In this document: positions 55,794-63,783 of the stretch, in pieces | Layout of the letters: each line of letters starts with the position of its first letter | How positions within the stretch are numbered: the stretch's first letter is position 1 | Origin: Egbenema bharatensis | GTDB lineage: Bacteria; Cyanobacteriota; Cyanobacteriia; Elainellales; Elainellaceae | Direction of reading: 5' to 3' | NCBI RefSeq assembly: GCF_048077055.1 | Contig: NZ_CP182236.1 | Coordinates: forward strand, 124,001-188,000 | DNA length: 64,000 nt | Made by a program: the position numbers and the translations under genes | Notes under the pieces: model-generated | Told to the model about the DNA's origin: nothing | Database searches by the model: none | Seen by the model: only the letters and a program-made list of their open reading frames with translations

Positions 55794-57604
55794 TATCCAT
55801 TCCCCTGTGTGGTGTTGTTGGGGTTTGTGGGGAAGTTCTCTTCCTGAGATAGGGAATAGTCGGTGACAACCGGAAATGTAAACGAATCTCGGTTAAATCC
55901 ACTTTCAGGGTTATTCAGTTCATTGATAAATTCTCGCCATCGTTCCTGTTGCTGCTGTCTTTCCGGGCTGTTTGGATCGGTTAGGTCTGCGATTTCACTA
56001 ATCAAGTCTTCTGCCTGGTCACGTCTCCGCATGAATACCGCTTTAATGATTCCAGCGGAAAACATAATTTTCTGAAGGAAGTCTACAACCGATTCTTTAT
56101 CATCGTTTTGCCAGCCGATTACCTTCTTTTTAGATTCCCGCAAAATTTTATCTAAACTCTCTACACCTTCCGGGTCAAACGCATAATCAATCTCTCTCGC
56201 CTTTGGATTCCCGCGATACCCTAAAAAGGATGCGTTAGCCCGTGCATAATCCTGGGTGACAATGGCAGCGTTTTTAGTAGAAATTACCTCGCTGGCAAGG
56301 CGGGTCAAAAAGTTAATTGCAATATCACTATTGACGCTGTTCTTAACAGTAAGCCCGTACAATTCTGCTAAAGTCTCAGCCAAATTAGGAAGCTTAACTT
56401 GTTGCTCCTGATTGCCCTCCGTTAGCGGGTCAATATCCTCTATGGTGATATCAATTGGGAACTGTCCAAATAGTCCATCCATCTGCTTGACGAACCAGGC
56501 AGTTAATTCAGTTAACGACTCGTGAGTTTCCTCTGACTCATCATCAACCATCAACCATTTTGGGGTTTGAACCGGATAGGAATCAGTCCCCAGGCGACGG
56601 GCGATCAGGCGCAATAACTCTTCATTTTCAGCACAGCAGCTCATATCGTCGTCTCCGGTGGGTGGTGGTGGTGGGATGGGGCGGGGGTCTTCTATGATGC
56701 AGGCCCGCTGGTCTGCTTCCTCTTCAGATATCCAGATTGAGGAAATCCGAGGCGGGGGAATAGATGCAGCAATTGCGGCCCGCTGCTCTGGGGTGTAATT
56801 CCCCTGAATCGTTGCACCCCACAGCAAATAGTTCGCCAGAGATAGTCCTTGCGGGGTTTGGCGATAGGTCGCTGCTTCCCAGGTTGTGGAGCCGGGGAAA
56901 CGGAAAGCTCGCAGTCCGATCGGTCGTCCAGAGACTCTCATGGGATTTCGCTCAATCCACTCGATCGAGCCATCTTCTCTCCGCACATGAACAAAGCTGA
57001 CGGTGTAGAAGTAAACGCAGCCGGGGGCAAAGTTCCTGGAGTCAGCCGGAACCCAGACGGATTCACGCCCTGGGTCATCCGGTAGATCCGGCACGGGTGG
57101 ATCCGGTTGCCGGGGACGGGCCCAGGGCGCACGGTAGCAGACATCAAGCTGGGGCGTGGAGACCCCAAACAGGCTCATTCCGGTTGAGACACAGAATTCT
57201 GAAAGGTCTGGGTTTGTGGCAAACGTGGGGGTGATGCCGATCGGTGAAGCATTGGAAGCGGCGATCGGGTCAAATCCACTGCCCCCACAGTAGGGACTAT
57301 TGGCAAACCGGCTGCAATCAGTTGGGTCTACTGCTTCATTAGGAGAGATGTAGAACCCACTGCCCCCAATTGGCTCCATCCAATCAGGGATGATGTGATC
57401 CTCGCGTGGGATGCTGGCTCTGCCAGTCAATTGATCGCCTATATCCAGGGCCCATTGAGCTGGGCCCATTGCCCCCACCGGACGAGCAAAATTTTGAGAA
57501 CCTGGACGGCGATCATTACCGTATTTCAAGGCTCGATTGCCGGGGGAACCGTTGAGGATTTCCGGTGAAGCAACATCAGGCGGGGGCGTTCGACGGAAGC
57601 TCAT
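55793..57604 (-). CDS. Large unknown protein, structural-type
   Basis: A 603-residue protein with a proline/glycine-rich N-terminus containing several cysteines (VDPTDCSRFANSPYCGGSGF), a central proline run (DPRPIPPPPPTGDDD) and a helical C-terminal half (MSCCAENEELLRLIARRL, then LDKILRESKKKVIGWQN and VFMRRRDQAEDLISEIAD). No signal peptide or catalytic motif is seen. Its start overlaps the previous stop (ATGA) and its stop overlaps the next start (TAATG). The C-terminal half may be a separate domain. It looks like a structural protein, but there is no recognised relative. Confidence 0.78.
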   Translation of the reverse strand: MSFRRTPPPDVASPEILNGSPGNRALKYGNDRRPGSQNFARPVGAMGPAQWALDIGDQLTGRASIPREDHIIPDWMEPIGGSGFYISPNEAVDPTDCSRFANSPYCGGSGFDPIAASNASPIGITPTFATNPDLSEFCVSTGMSLFGVSTPQLDVCYRAPWARPRQPDPPVPDLPDDPGRESVWVPADSRNFAPGCVYFYTVSFVHVRREDGSIEWIERNPMRVSGRPIGLRAFRFPGSTTWEAATYRQTPQGLSLANYLLWGATIQGNYTPEQRAAIAASIPPPRISSIWISEEEADQRACIIEDPRPIPPPPPTGDDDMSCCAENEELLRLIARRLGTDSYPVQTPKWLMVDDESEETHESLTELTAWFVKQMDGLFGQFPIDITIEDIDPLTEGNQEQQVKLPNLAETLAELYGLTVKNSVNSDIAINFLTRLASEVISTKNAAIVTQDYARANASFLGYRGNPKAREIDYAFDPEGVESLDKILRESKKKVIGWQNDDKESVVDFLQKIMFSAGIIKAVFMRRRDQAEDLISEIADLTDPNSPERQQQQERWREFINELNNPESGFNRDSFTFPVVTDYSLSQEENFPTNPNNTTQGNG

Positions 57605-57798
57605 GGCAGCAATCCCCCCATTGTGGGCTGGAGAAGCCAGTAACTTTCCTGGGGTTGCCAGCGATCGTGGGCAACCTGCAACGCCTCTTCCTCAGCCTGG
57701 CCCCGCTGCCATCGATGGGGCTGGATGATGGAGCCATAAAGCTGTTGCCTGACCTGGTTTTCCTGTTCAATCATCAGCCATTGTTTGAATGCAAACAT
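57601..57798 (-). CDS. Small coupled protein, 65 residues
   Basis: ATG 57798 overlaps the stop of the upstream gene (TAATG), and its TGA overlaps the next ATG (ATGA). The product (FAFKQWLMIEQENQVRQQL, then QRGQAEEEALQVAHDRWQ) is short, helical and rich in Gln and Trp. A GTG at 57807 would give a slightly longer form. The double overlap argues that it is real. Function is unknown; it may be a chaperone or linker for the 603-residue protein. Confidence 0.65.
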   Translation of the reverse strand: MFAFKQWLMIEQENQVRQQLYGSIIQPHRWQRGQAEEEALQVAHDRWQPQESYWLLQPTMGGLLP

Positions 57799-58607
57799 TA
57801 GACACACTCCAAGCCAGCGAGTAGGGTTCCCGATGCGGTGGCGATCGCGCTGATGACTCCCTCGTAGGGGTTGGTCAAATTGATCTCATAACTCCCACCA
57901 GGTAACAAAGCGATGCCCTGTCCGGCTACAGCGGTATTGCCGTAATTGATAAAAACCGTAGCGGTGGTGGAGCGGTTAACCAGGGTGGTTTGGAGCCGGT
58001 TGGGGTTGCTGGGCAGGATTTGTAGAGACGTAGTTCCGATCGTCCAGCTATGGGGCTGGCAATACTGGATCGTGCGCTCATTCTCTGGCAGGGTGGTCAC
58101 TTCCTCTTTAACGCTGCCAAAGCAGACAACCTCATCGTTGGACTGTAGCAGTCCCCATCCAGCATTCACGATTCTCCCCAGGATGCGACAGTCGCTTGAA
58201 ATGTTCAAAATCCCGTTATCGGTGAAGTAGGGCAGCAAGTTGATGTGATAGTACGGCTGACGATTCAATAGGCTGATGCTGGCCACATGGACTGATGACT
58301 GAGTGGAGGTCTCTAGAAATAGCTGAAATTCCTTGCGGGGGCTGTTCCATTCCATGTTTCGGACGGCTGCTAATCGCTCTGCCCTGGAGGAGGTGATATC
58401 CAGGTTGGGGATCTGGGATTCAGCAATGGAGCTGATCTGAACCTTGAGGCGGAAGTCGGACACAAAGCCGTAGTAGCGCGTGGTTGCCACCAAGTCCCAG
58501 GGCGTGACCGCCGATGGCTCGTAGAGAAGGATCATGGTGTTGCCAGATTGAGAGGAGAACCGTTTAAGAATGTTGGCTGAACGGCTGTAGATCGCTTGGT
58601 TTGGCAT
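57798..58607 (-). CDS. Unknown beta-rich protein, first gene of minus-strand block
   Basis: A 269-residue protein with many short strands (YYGFVSDFRLKVQISSIAES, RQPYYHINLLPYFTDNG) and a C-terminal part resembling small beta-sandwich modules (TTLVNRSTTATVFINYGN, then GQGIALLPGGSYEINL). There is no signal peptide or membrane segment. It is the first gene of a six-gene coupled set that faces the divergent promoter. A structural role (baseplate, tail or coat) would fit, but no family is recognised. Confidence 0.75.
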   Translation of the reverse strand: MPNQAIYSRSANILKRFSSQSGNTMILLYEPSAVTPWDLVATTRYYGFVSDFRLKVQISSIAESQIPNLDITSSRAERLAAVRNMEWNSPRKEFQLFLETSTQSSVHVASISLLNRQPYYHINLLPYFTDNGILNISSDCRILGRIVNAGWGLLQSNDEVVCFGSVKEEVTTLPENERTIQYCQPHSWTIGTTSLQILPSNPNRLQTTLVNRSTTATVFINYGNTAVAGQGIALLPGGSYEINLTNPYEGVISAIATASGTLLAGLECV

Positions 58608-58777
58608 GGGTTGTAAAACTTTACAAAAACTTTATGGAGGGGGCTTATAGATGCAAATCGGTTTAAGAACCCTATGGATTTATCAGTGCATTCTTAGTCA
58701 TTTTTCCCCCCTGTGAGCCATCCCAAACATTTGGGAAGTGTAGTTTTACACAAGGTTATTACTGAGCTTTTTCAACT
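58608..58777. promoter_or_regulatory. Divergent promoter region with three palindromes
   Basis: This 170-base gap drives the minus- and plus-strand blocks. It holds TGTAAA-AC-TTTACA (58612-58625), TCCCAAA-CA-TTTGGGA (58721-58736) and GTGTA-GTTT-TACAC (58738-58751), all perfect in their arms. The first lies at the minus-strand start; the other two are adjacent and upstream of the plus-strand start. They are likely operators for a repressor or activator that controls both blocks together. Confidence 0.6.
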
Positions 58778-59131
58778 ATGGCTGATTTATCTCCTGCAAA
58801 TGTATTAGCAAAGCTGCCGGCAAACTCAATCATCGAAGACCTGGCGAACAACGATGTGAGAATTTCGATGAAAGCTGTGATGGGCGAGGCTTCTGTAGAT
58901 TTAGATGATGAAAAAATCGGTGAATTCATCACTAAGTTCCTGGATGCTTGCGCTGCGGCCCAGGTGGAATACAACCAATCCCCTGATCCTGATCTGCGGT
59001 CTTACCCCAACCCCACTGCATCGGCTCCGATTCGCAACGCCACGACGGGTGAGTACGCCTCTACCTTCACCTATACCGTCTCTCTCGCCATTCCCCTGGA
59101 TAAGAGCGTGGTGACGGCTCTGCAAATCTAA
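58778..59131 (+). CDS. Small unknown protein, first gene of plus-strand block
   Basis: A 117-residue acidic protein. It begins ADLSPANVLAKLPANSIIED and has a helical middle (EKIGEFITKFLDACAAAQ) and a strand-rich end (GEYASTFTYTVSLAIPLD). It directly follows the palindromic promoter, the place of the most strongly made protein in many structural operons, so a major coat or tube subunit is possible. I recognise no family. A GC-rich hairpin (GGGGGT/ACCCCC) follows near 59158-59176 and may reduce read-through. Confidence 0.72.
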   Translation: MADLSPANVLAKLPANSIIEDLANNDVRISMKAVMGEASVDLDDEKIGEFITKFLDACAAAQVEYNQSPDPDLRSYPNPTASAPIRNATTGEYASTFTYTVSLAIPLDKSVVTALQI

Positions 59132-59205
59132 CGGACGCTTGGTTTGGCATGGAAATTCAGGGGGTTTTTACACCCCCTTACTACTAACTAGGATGATTTT
59201 AAGCA

Positions 59206-59787
59206 ATGGCAGAACGTAAACGGGTATCGGTTAAACCTTCGCAACGAACCAACTTTGGGTATGGGTTTTACACTTCCCTCGATAACGCAGAACAACAAGT
59301 GCTGGGACATGCTCCGATTACAGGGGCATTGTCTGAAGGCGTTGTTTGGGGGGCAAACAGTCCTAAGCCTGGTCGGATGCGGCGAGTTCGAGACACAGGA
59401 CGCTCTACGTCCAGCTTTGTAAGCCATGACGCTCGCGCTAACGCGATCGCTAATGGCTGGAGAATTGTTAAGCCTGCACGGGCTTCCACCGGCCGCGGTG
59501 GAGCCTTTACAAAGGCGGTCTATGTTCGCCTTAGCGTTGGCTCTGTCGTGATTCAGTATGCCTGGAGAATGCCCCTGACCACCTACAACGCGATCGGCGG
59601 TGAACGAACTGTATTGGGGGTTCGGGACGTTACCGCTACGGAAGATCCGTTTGATCTGGTGTTTGGTTCTACACCGAAGCCACCTCGGGCCCAAAAGGTG
59701 ATTGCTGGGGGCACGGTTAGCACCTTCTTTGACCCTGATGTCGATCTACCGGCTGGCTGGAATGCTGTGGGCGGGATAATCGACTAA
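59206..59787 (+). CDS. Basic unknown protein, plus-strand block
   Basis: A 193-residue protein, strongly basic in its first two thirds (AERKRVSVKPSQRTNFGYGF, GRMRRVRDTGRSTSSFVS), then with strands (AVYVRLSVGSVVIQYAWRMP). The charge would suit nucleic-acid or envelope contact. No motif is recognised. The next gene starts two bases after its stop. Confidence 0.72.
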   Translation: MAERKRVSVKPSQRTNFGYGFYTSLDNAEQQVLGHAPITGALSEGVVWGANSPKPGRMRRVRDTGRSTSSFVSHDARANAIANGWRIVKPARASTGRGGAFTKAVYVRLSVGSVVIQYAWRMPLTTYNAIGGERTVLGVRDVTATEDPFDLVFGSTPKPPRAQKVIAGGTVSTFFDPDVDLPAGWNAVGGIID

Positions 59788-59788
59788 T

Positions 59789-60094
59789 ATGCTGATTCTT
59801 CCCGGTGATCCTGAATTCGATCGGACGCTGGCTTCTCCGCCTCCCAACTGGCGAGAAGTGGCAGCGCGGAACTCTGGGGAATACGCATTTGTGGCGCGAT
59901 CTGGCTCTGGGCTACTGGAGCCAGTTTCCTTCAGAGAATTAGATGACTACCTGGAGGGGGGCGAATACGCTCAACGGCTTCAGGAATCTGATCAAACGGA
60001 CTGTTATTGGGATGCCTTTGGCGATGAAGATGAGATAGAGGGTTACTATGCTGACCTGGAGGACACTGGGGACGATTACCCCAGCGACGTTTAA
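59789..60094 (+). CDS. Acidic small unknown protein
   Basis: A 101-residue very acidic protein; the C-terminal part is rich in Asp and Glu (YWDAFGDEDEIEGYYADLED). It follows the basic 193-residue protein by one base and could be its charge partner or an assembly chaperone. The last 47 bases overlap the next gene in another frame. Confidence 0.68.
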   Translation: MLILPGDPEFDRTLASPPPNWREVAARNSGEYAFVARSGSGLLEPVSFRELDDYLEGGEYAQRLQESDQTDCYWDAFGDEDEIEGYYADLEDTGDDYPSDV

Positions 60095-60389
60095 CTGGCA
60101 GCTCTACGATCAGCCCACAGCCGCATCCGTTTTCCGCTTCACGTTTCAAGGAAATTTGAACCGGGTCTGGTACTACGCCAGGGTTCGTCAATACTTTTAC
60201 GCTGGCGATGTTGGGGTTTCTCAACGGCTCTACCCCAAGTCTGAAAGCGTGATTTTAGAGATGCCCATTCCTGCTGAGTTGCTTGACGCGGGGATGGTGA
60301 TTCGCTATCTCGGAATTGCTAAATTTCCCCTGCGGCGGCGAACGGTGGCGGATGGTGACTGGTCGGTGCGGATTGAGGAGCTGCTATGA
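60048..60389 (+). CDS. Small strand-rich unknown protein
   Basis: A 113-residue protein, basic, with strands (ASVFRFTFQGNLNRVWYYAR, then YPKSESVILEMPIPAELLD). ATG 60048 lies inside the previous gene but has a GAGGG ribosome site five bases upstream, which supports the overlap. Its stop overlaps the next start (ATGA). The tandem coupling suggests one assembly. No family is recognised. Confidence 0.66.
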   Translation: MLTWRTLGTITPATFNWQLYDQPTAASVFRFTFQGNLNRVWYYARVRQYFYAGDVGVSQRLYPKSESVILEMPIPAELLDAGMVIRYLGIAKFPLRRRTVADGDWSVRIEELL

Positions 60390-60625
60390 ATTCTGACGAT
60401 GAGAAAGGGGACTCTCCCAGCCATTCGGGGGCTGTGCATCAAGGCAAGGTAGCCGCCTATGCGTTTTCGCTGCTGTGTGCGGTGTTTCTGGCGTTCCAGT
60501 GTGTGAGTTACGAGCGCAAAGGGAGAGAGGTTCCCGCGACGGTTTGGATGCCCGTATTGGTGCTGTGTGGGGTGGGATTAGGGGTGCAGATTGATCCAAA
60601 AAATCTGGTGGGATGGCTGAAATAA
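60386..60625 (+). CDS. Holin-like small membrane protein
   Basis: A 79-residue protein with a charged N-terminus (NSDDEKGDSPSHSG), a clear membrane helix (VAAYAFSLLCAVFLAFQCV) and a second hydrophobic stretch (PVLVLCGVGLGVQI). Size and layout fit phage holins, and a peptidase gene lies two genes downstream. Holins are too diverse to confirm by sequence alone; another small membrane protein of the particle is possible. Confidence 0.6.
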   Translation: MNSDDEKGDSPSHSGAVHQGKVAAYAFSLLCAVFLAFQCVSYERKGREVPATVWMPVLVLCGVGLGVQIDPKNLVGWLK

Positions 60626-60626
60626 T

Positions 60627-61349
60627 GTGCGAAAGGTACACCGATGGGTTAAGCGATTCGTGCGATGGGTGCAGGGATTGCTTGGATCCCCGCAACTTAA
60701 CCAACGACGAATCATTGAAGAATACTACTCCGATCGCTGTGCCCTGCAACGCCTGGACGATACCCGGATCCCTGGATGCGTGGACTACTGGCGAGTTCGA
60801 CACCTTGACGGACGGGGAACGTTCTTCATTATCCTGCTCAGTAAGTCCCAGTTGGCTGAGGAGCTGGGAGGGGCAAGTCGCAACGGCGATCGCCTCGAAC
60901 CTGAGTTCAGAGGTCTCGCCAGAGATTTGGAATCTCAGCTCCAAAGCCAGTCCCATATCGAAGCAACCCACTACTGGGTTACGGGCTGGCTCTATCCTAC
61001 GAACCGCGTTGATTCAAAGGGTAGACCTTACCAGGCTTTGGATACTCGCAGGCTTAATCTGCTGGCTTGCGATTTACAGGGGGCATCTGGGCCATGGATG
61101 GGCAATGCTTACGCCCTCCGCATCATCAGAAAGGTTGCCCTTCGCCTCGCCACGAGCGTTGATAACCGATCGTATTTCTCCTATAAGTCGCCCCAGGACT
61201 GGGAAGCCGTGATTCAGGGGATTGACTGGGTGAAGTGGCTAGAGGGCTACACGCGATCGGAGAAGGGGGGCATCTATCCTGACCACGTTTTGCAGCCGCT
61301 CAAACCAGACAGACGGAAGCTGGGGGGCAAGTATCGCTTAGATGGCTGA
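60627..61349 (+). CDS. Unknown 240-residue protein between holin-like and peptidase genes
   Basis: GTG 60627 begins one base after the previous stop. The protein is basic at the start (RKVHRWVKRFVRWVQGL), with WRVRHLDGRGTFFIILL, THYWVTGWLYPTNRV and LACDLQGASGPWMGNAYALR. Another frame from 60613 is shorter and less protein-like and is not chosen. No family is recognised. Its place in the set suggests a late-function protein. Confidence 0.68.
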   Translation: MRKVHRWVKRFVRWVQGLLGSPQLNQRRIIEEYYSDRCALQRLDDTRIPGCVDYWRVRHLDGRGTFFIILLSKSQLAEELGGASRNGDRLEPEFRGLARDLESQLQSQSHIEATHYWVTGWLYPTNRVDSKGRPYQALDTRRLNLLACDLQGASGPWMGNAYALRIIRKVALRLATSVDNRSYFSYKSPQDWEAVIQGIDWVKWLEGYTRSEKGGIYPDHVLQPLKPDRRKLGGKYRLDG

Positions 61350-61370
61350 ATTTTATTAAAAGGTGGACTA

Positions 61371-62084
61371 ATGACTGTTCTAAAGATTTTGAGTGATACG
61401 GTGCTAAAACAGCAGCCGGTGCAGTCTTCTACGTTGAAGGATGCTCAGAAGGCTACTATCCTTGCAGGGCGTGAGTTTAAGCTTCATTCCCATGCCCTCG
61501 ATCGGGTGAGTAACCATGTGCGGGTTGCCTTCGCCGGCGAGTTCATCAACGGGCGAAATACCTGGTGGGCTTACATTCCCCACGTTCAAATCATTGAAGC
61601 TATCCCTCGTCAGCCAGAAGCTCAACCGACGATTAGCTTTAACCCGCAATTCCGGGAAGCAACGCTGGGTAAAAGCTTTACAGCGGCGGGTCAGACGTTT
61701 TACGCCAATCAGCCGATCGGTAGAAGTAAAAATTTCTTCTGGTACGAGGCAACGCACGGGTTGTCTCGACTGCCTCAGACCCAGACTGAGGTTGCTGGCA
61801 TTATTCGCATCGCAGAGGCGGCCCAGGAAGCCCGCGATCGCATTGGTCTACCCTTCCGGATCACGAGCTGGTTTAGACCACCTCACATTAACCGGGCTGT
61901 GGGGGGAGCCAGCCAGAGCCGGCATATTGTGGGGGATGCGATCGATTTTTATATTGGCGATTGGAGTCCCTGGGCAATGTATCAGGCGTTTAACCCCTGG
62001 TGGCGTGGTGGGTTGGGCAAGTATGCCCATAATGAAATTTGCCACCTCGATGCCAGAGGGTGGAACGCTCGCTGGTATGACTAA
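61371..62084 (+). CDS. M15-type D-Ala-D-Ala carboxypeptidase/endolysin-like peptidase
   Basis: A 237-residue protein. The C-terminal half has the M15 layout: FRITSWFRPPHINRAVGG, then the zinc ligands in SRHIVGDAIDF (His and Asp) and the later histidine in NEICHLDARGW. The N-terminal 80 residues resemble an SH3-like cell-wall binding part (LKQQPVQSSTLKDAQK, then NTWWAYIPHVQI). Such enzymes cut peptide bonds in peptidoglycan and serve as phage endolysins or particle-borne lysins. It ends the plus-strand block and overlaps a convergent gene by four bases. Confidence 0.85.
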   Translation: MTVLKILSDTVLKQQPVQSSTLKDAQKATILAGREFKLHSHALDRVSNHVRVAFAGEFINGRNTWWAYIPHVQIIEAIPRQPEAQPTISFNPQFREATLGKSFTAAGQTFYANQPIGRSKNFFWYEATHGLSRLPQTQTEVAGIIRIAEAAQEARDRIGLPFRITSWFRPPHINRAVGGASQSRHIVGDAIDFYIGDWSPWAMYQAFNPWWRGGLGKYAHNEICHLDARGWNARWYD

Positions 62085-62536
62085 ACCCCAAGTTTACGAC
62101 GGAGCCGGCGCTGCCTGACCCAGGCATCGTAGTGGTAGAGGTAGGCTGCAACGGTGATGGAAATTACGGTGTACCAGTGGGTCTGGGTCTGAATGCTGAA
62201 GTAGGCTGGCTCAGTCAACGCCAGGGGGAGGACGATCGCCACTGCAACCCCAACGGAAATCAGGCTAACGATGAACGCATTCAGGGCAGTTTTCCAGCTT
62301 GCCCATCTGGGGAGCCAATGGGGGGCGATTTCTTTACCTAATAGAATGTGATGGGCAACTGCAATCAAGAGAAATGGGCATACTAAGCCCAGAGCAGCCG
62401 GAATAATGCTGAGGGAGAATCCACTTCCCATCACTCCCCAAAACAGCGTTATCCGTATGCAAAAACCCAAGTAAATCAGCAAACTAATTGCCTTCAGCCA
62501 CGCGCTGGGGTAAGGAAACCACTTAGGATATTTCAT
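62081..62536 (-). CDS. Small integral membrane protein, about four helices
   Basis: A 151-residue protein with four likely membrane helices (LKAISLLIYLGFCIRITLFW, IIPAALGLVCPFLLIAVAHH, ALNAFIVSLISVGVAVAIVL, WYTVISITVAAYLYHY) and a basic end (RQRRLRRKLGV). It converges with the peptidase gene. No family is recognised; accessory membrane roles such as exclusion or lysis control are possible. Confidence 0.72.
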   Translation of the reverse strand: MKYPKWFPYPSAWLKAISLLIYLGFCIRITLFWGVMGSGFSLSIIPAALGLVCPFLLIAVAHHILLGKEIAPHWLPRWASWKTALNAFIVSLISVGVAVAIVLPLALTEPAYFSIQTQTHWYTVISITVAAYLYHYDAWVRQRRLRRKLGV

Positions 62537-62566
62537 TGAATTCTTGCACCTTATTACCTATTTTTC

Positions 62567-62598
62567 AGACTGCCTATGTCAAGGGGCAGTCTTTTTTT
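62567..62598 (+). terminator. Strong rho-independent terminator
   Basis: AGACTGCC (62567-62574) pairs with GGCAGTCT (62585-62592) and is followed by a run of Ts to 62598. It would stop plus-strand transcription from the block that ends with the peptidase, after passing antisense through the membrane-protein gene. Confidence 0.85.
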
Positions 62599-62664
62599 AG
62601 AATTCCCTTTTCCCAGGATTTTTAGATTTCCTCTCTACACTGGAAACACGATCGGGGACTGACT

Positions 62665-62826
62665 ATGCGCTTCACTGAATTGATGAACAAGCCCGACAAA
62701 ACAGAGACGGAGCTAGCGTTGGTGCAATGTATCGCTGCACTATTGCTAACTCCGACGTACTCGAAACTTTCAGCGGATGACCTATTTGAAATGATGAAGC
62801 GATCGGGCTACCAGACAGGGTGGTGA
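62665..62826 (+). CDS. Small acidic/helical protein, 53 residues
   Basis: ATG 62665 has GGGGA upstream. The product begins RFTELMNKPDKTETELALVQ, then CIAALLLTPTYSKLSADDLF. The frame ends exactly where the convergent repressor-like gene ends. It is protein-like in composition but has no recognised relative. Confidence 0.55.
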   Translation: MRFTELMNKPDKTETELALVQCIAALLLTPTYSKLSADDLFEMMKRSGYQTGW

Positions 62827-63081
62827 TCACTCGCTGAGGTCATCAGATAGCCACTCAGTAGTCAATTCATCTAGCGTTTTGCCCTGATATTTGGCAATGG
62901 CTTCTAACTCTCTCTCTATCTCATTCCAATTTGCTTCAATACGAGATTGGATAATGTTTGAACTTAAAGTAGCCCGATTTGTGCCCTTGAGTTTTGCCCA
63001 TAGCAGCAACTTTCGATAGTACCAGTCGGGTAAAGAGACAGAGAATCGAGCCATTTCGGGGAAAGCCATACATCCATCCAA
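62827..63081 (-). CDS. Ribbon-helix-helix-like DNA-binding protein, probable repressor
   Basis: An 84-residue protein; later in-frame ATGs (for example at FSVSLPDWYYRKLL) could be the true start. The sequence MARFSVSLPDWYYRKLLLW, then RATLSSNIIQSRIEANWNEI, has the strand-helix-helix pattern of Arc/CopG-type regulators, with an acidic C-terminal tail. It faces a perfect inverted repeat directly upstream, its probable operator. It may control itself and the HTH-like gene opposite. Confidence 0.68.
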   Translation of the reverse strand: MDGCMAFPEMARFSVSLPDWYYRKLLLWAKLKGTNRATLSSNIIQSRIEANWNEIERELEAIAKYQGKTLDELTTEWLSDDLSE

Positions 63082-63114
63082 TCCTATCTGTATTGATTCA
63101 CTAGAGCATCAAGT

Positions 63115-63161
63115 TAGCACAATTGATTCACAGATGATTCACTGCTGAATCAATTGTGCTA
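63115..63161. promoter_or_regulatory. Operator with perfect 16-bp inverted repeat and promoter
   Basis: TAGCACAATTGATTCA (63115-63130) pairs perfectly with TGAATCAATTGTGCTA (63146-63161) over a 15-base spacer. The core TGATTCA also occurs in the spacer and again near 63094, giving several half-sites. A -10-like TATAGT overlaps the right arm (63160-63165) for the plus-strand gene. This is a typical layout for autoregulation by a ribbon-helix-helix protein. A hairpin GGCTTC-CCC-GAAGCC follows at about 63177-63191. Confidence 0.75.
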
Positions 63162-63229
63162 TAGTCTTTTGTCATAGGCTTCCCCGAAGCCTTCCGAGAA
63201 ACTTCTACGAACCTTCTCAGAAATTTGTC

Positions 63230-63742
63230 ATGCCAAAAACCACAGAGGATTTGGCGACAGAGCTTTGTGTCTCTGCTCGTCAGGTTTTGAATTACAAATC
63301 CGCAGTCGAAGCCCATCTGCAACGACCGATTACCTTCCGTCAAGGCAAGCAGCACTTTTACCACGATAAATACGTGCCCCTGGTGGTCATGTATGCCAAA
63401 GGTGAACCGCTGCCCCCCGTCGAAGAACAGACCACCCTCTCACCTGCGAACCCGTTCCATTTGGAGGAGGAAAGTCGGGGGGGTGGTCGTATCGTGTTGC
63501 AAACTGAGGTTCTCTCCGCTCCCCAGCCGATCGACCTGGTGCCCGTGCAGCTCCGCACCGTGGACACCGCAGCCCTCGACACCACTACTGACCAAAACTG
63601 GGAACGCCTGGACACTTTCAAACAGAACATTCGCAGCAAGGTGTTGTCCGAGGCTGAGGCGTTTGGCAACGAATTGGCCGCTGAGGTAAAGCATCTCGTC
63701 TCTCGCAAGGTTGCAGGGGCATATCGGGAGGTGATTCGCTGA
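63230..63742 (+). CDS. Probable DNA-binding protein with N-terminal helix-turn-helix
   Basis: A 170-residue protein. The N-terminal part (TTEDLATELCVSARQVLNYK, then YHDKYVPLVVMYAKG) resembles a short HTH domain. The middle is proline-rich, and the C-terminal part is a likely coiled coil (ERLDTFKQNIRSKVLSEAEA). It is divergent from the repressor-like gene and shares its operator. It may be an early regulator or replication accessory of the element. Confidence 0.62.
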   Translation: MPKTTEDLATELCVSARQVLNYKSAVEAHLQRPITFRQGKQHFYHDKYVPLVVMYAKGEPLPPVEEQTTLSPANPFHLEEESRGGGRIVLQTEVLSAPQPIDLVPVQLRTVDTAALDTTTDQNWERLDTFKQNIRSKVLSEAEAFGNELAAEVKHLVSRKVAGAYREVIR

Positions 63743-63783
63743 GTGGCACGGTGCAACAAACCCTGATTTTTTGAGGATGCTTT

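Noticed and set aside
59188..59694. 168-codon minus-strand frame opposite the basic 193-residue gene
   Set aside because: Composition is typical of an antisense shadow and the plus-strand gene is part of a tightly spaced set.
60613..61212. Alternative 199-codon frame overlapping the 240-residue gene
   Set aside because: It is Ser/Thr/Pro-rich with no consistent structure. The 60627 frame begins right after the previous stop, runs longer and looks more like a protein.
61516..62118. 200-codon frame overlapping the M15 peptidase
   Set aside because: The peptidase frame has clear zinc-ligand motifs, so the other frame is a shadow.
63358..63759. 133-codon minus-strand frame opposite the HTH-like gene
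   Set aside because: Rich in Arg, Ser and Cys as expected for antisense of a real gene; no motif, and it covers the plus-strand gene almost entirely.
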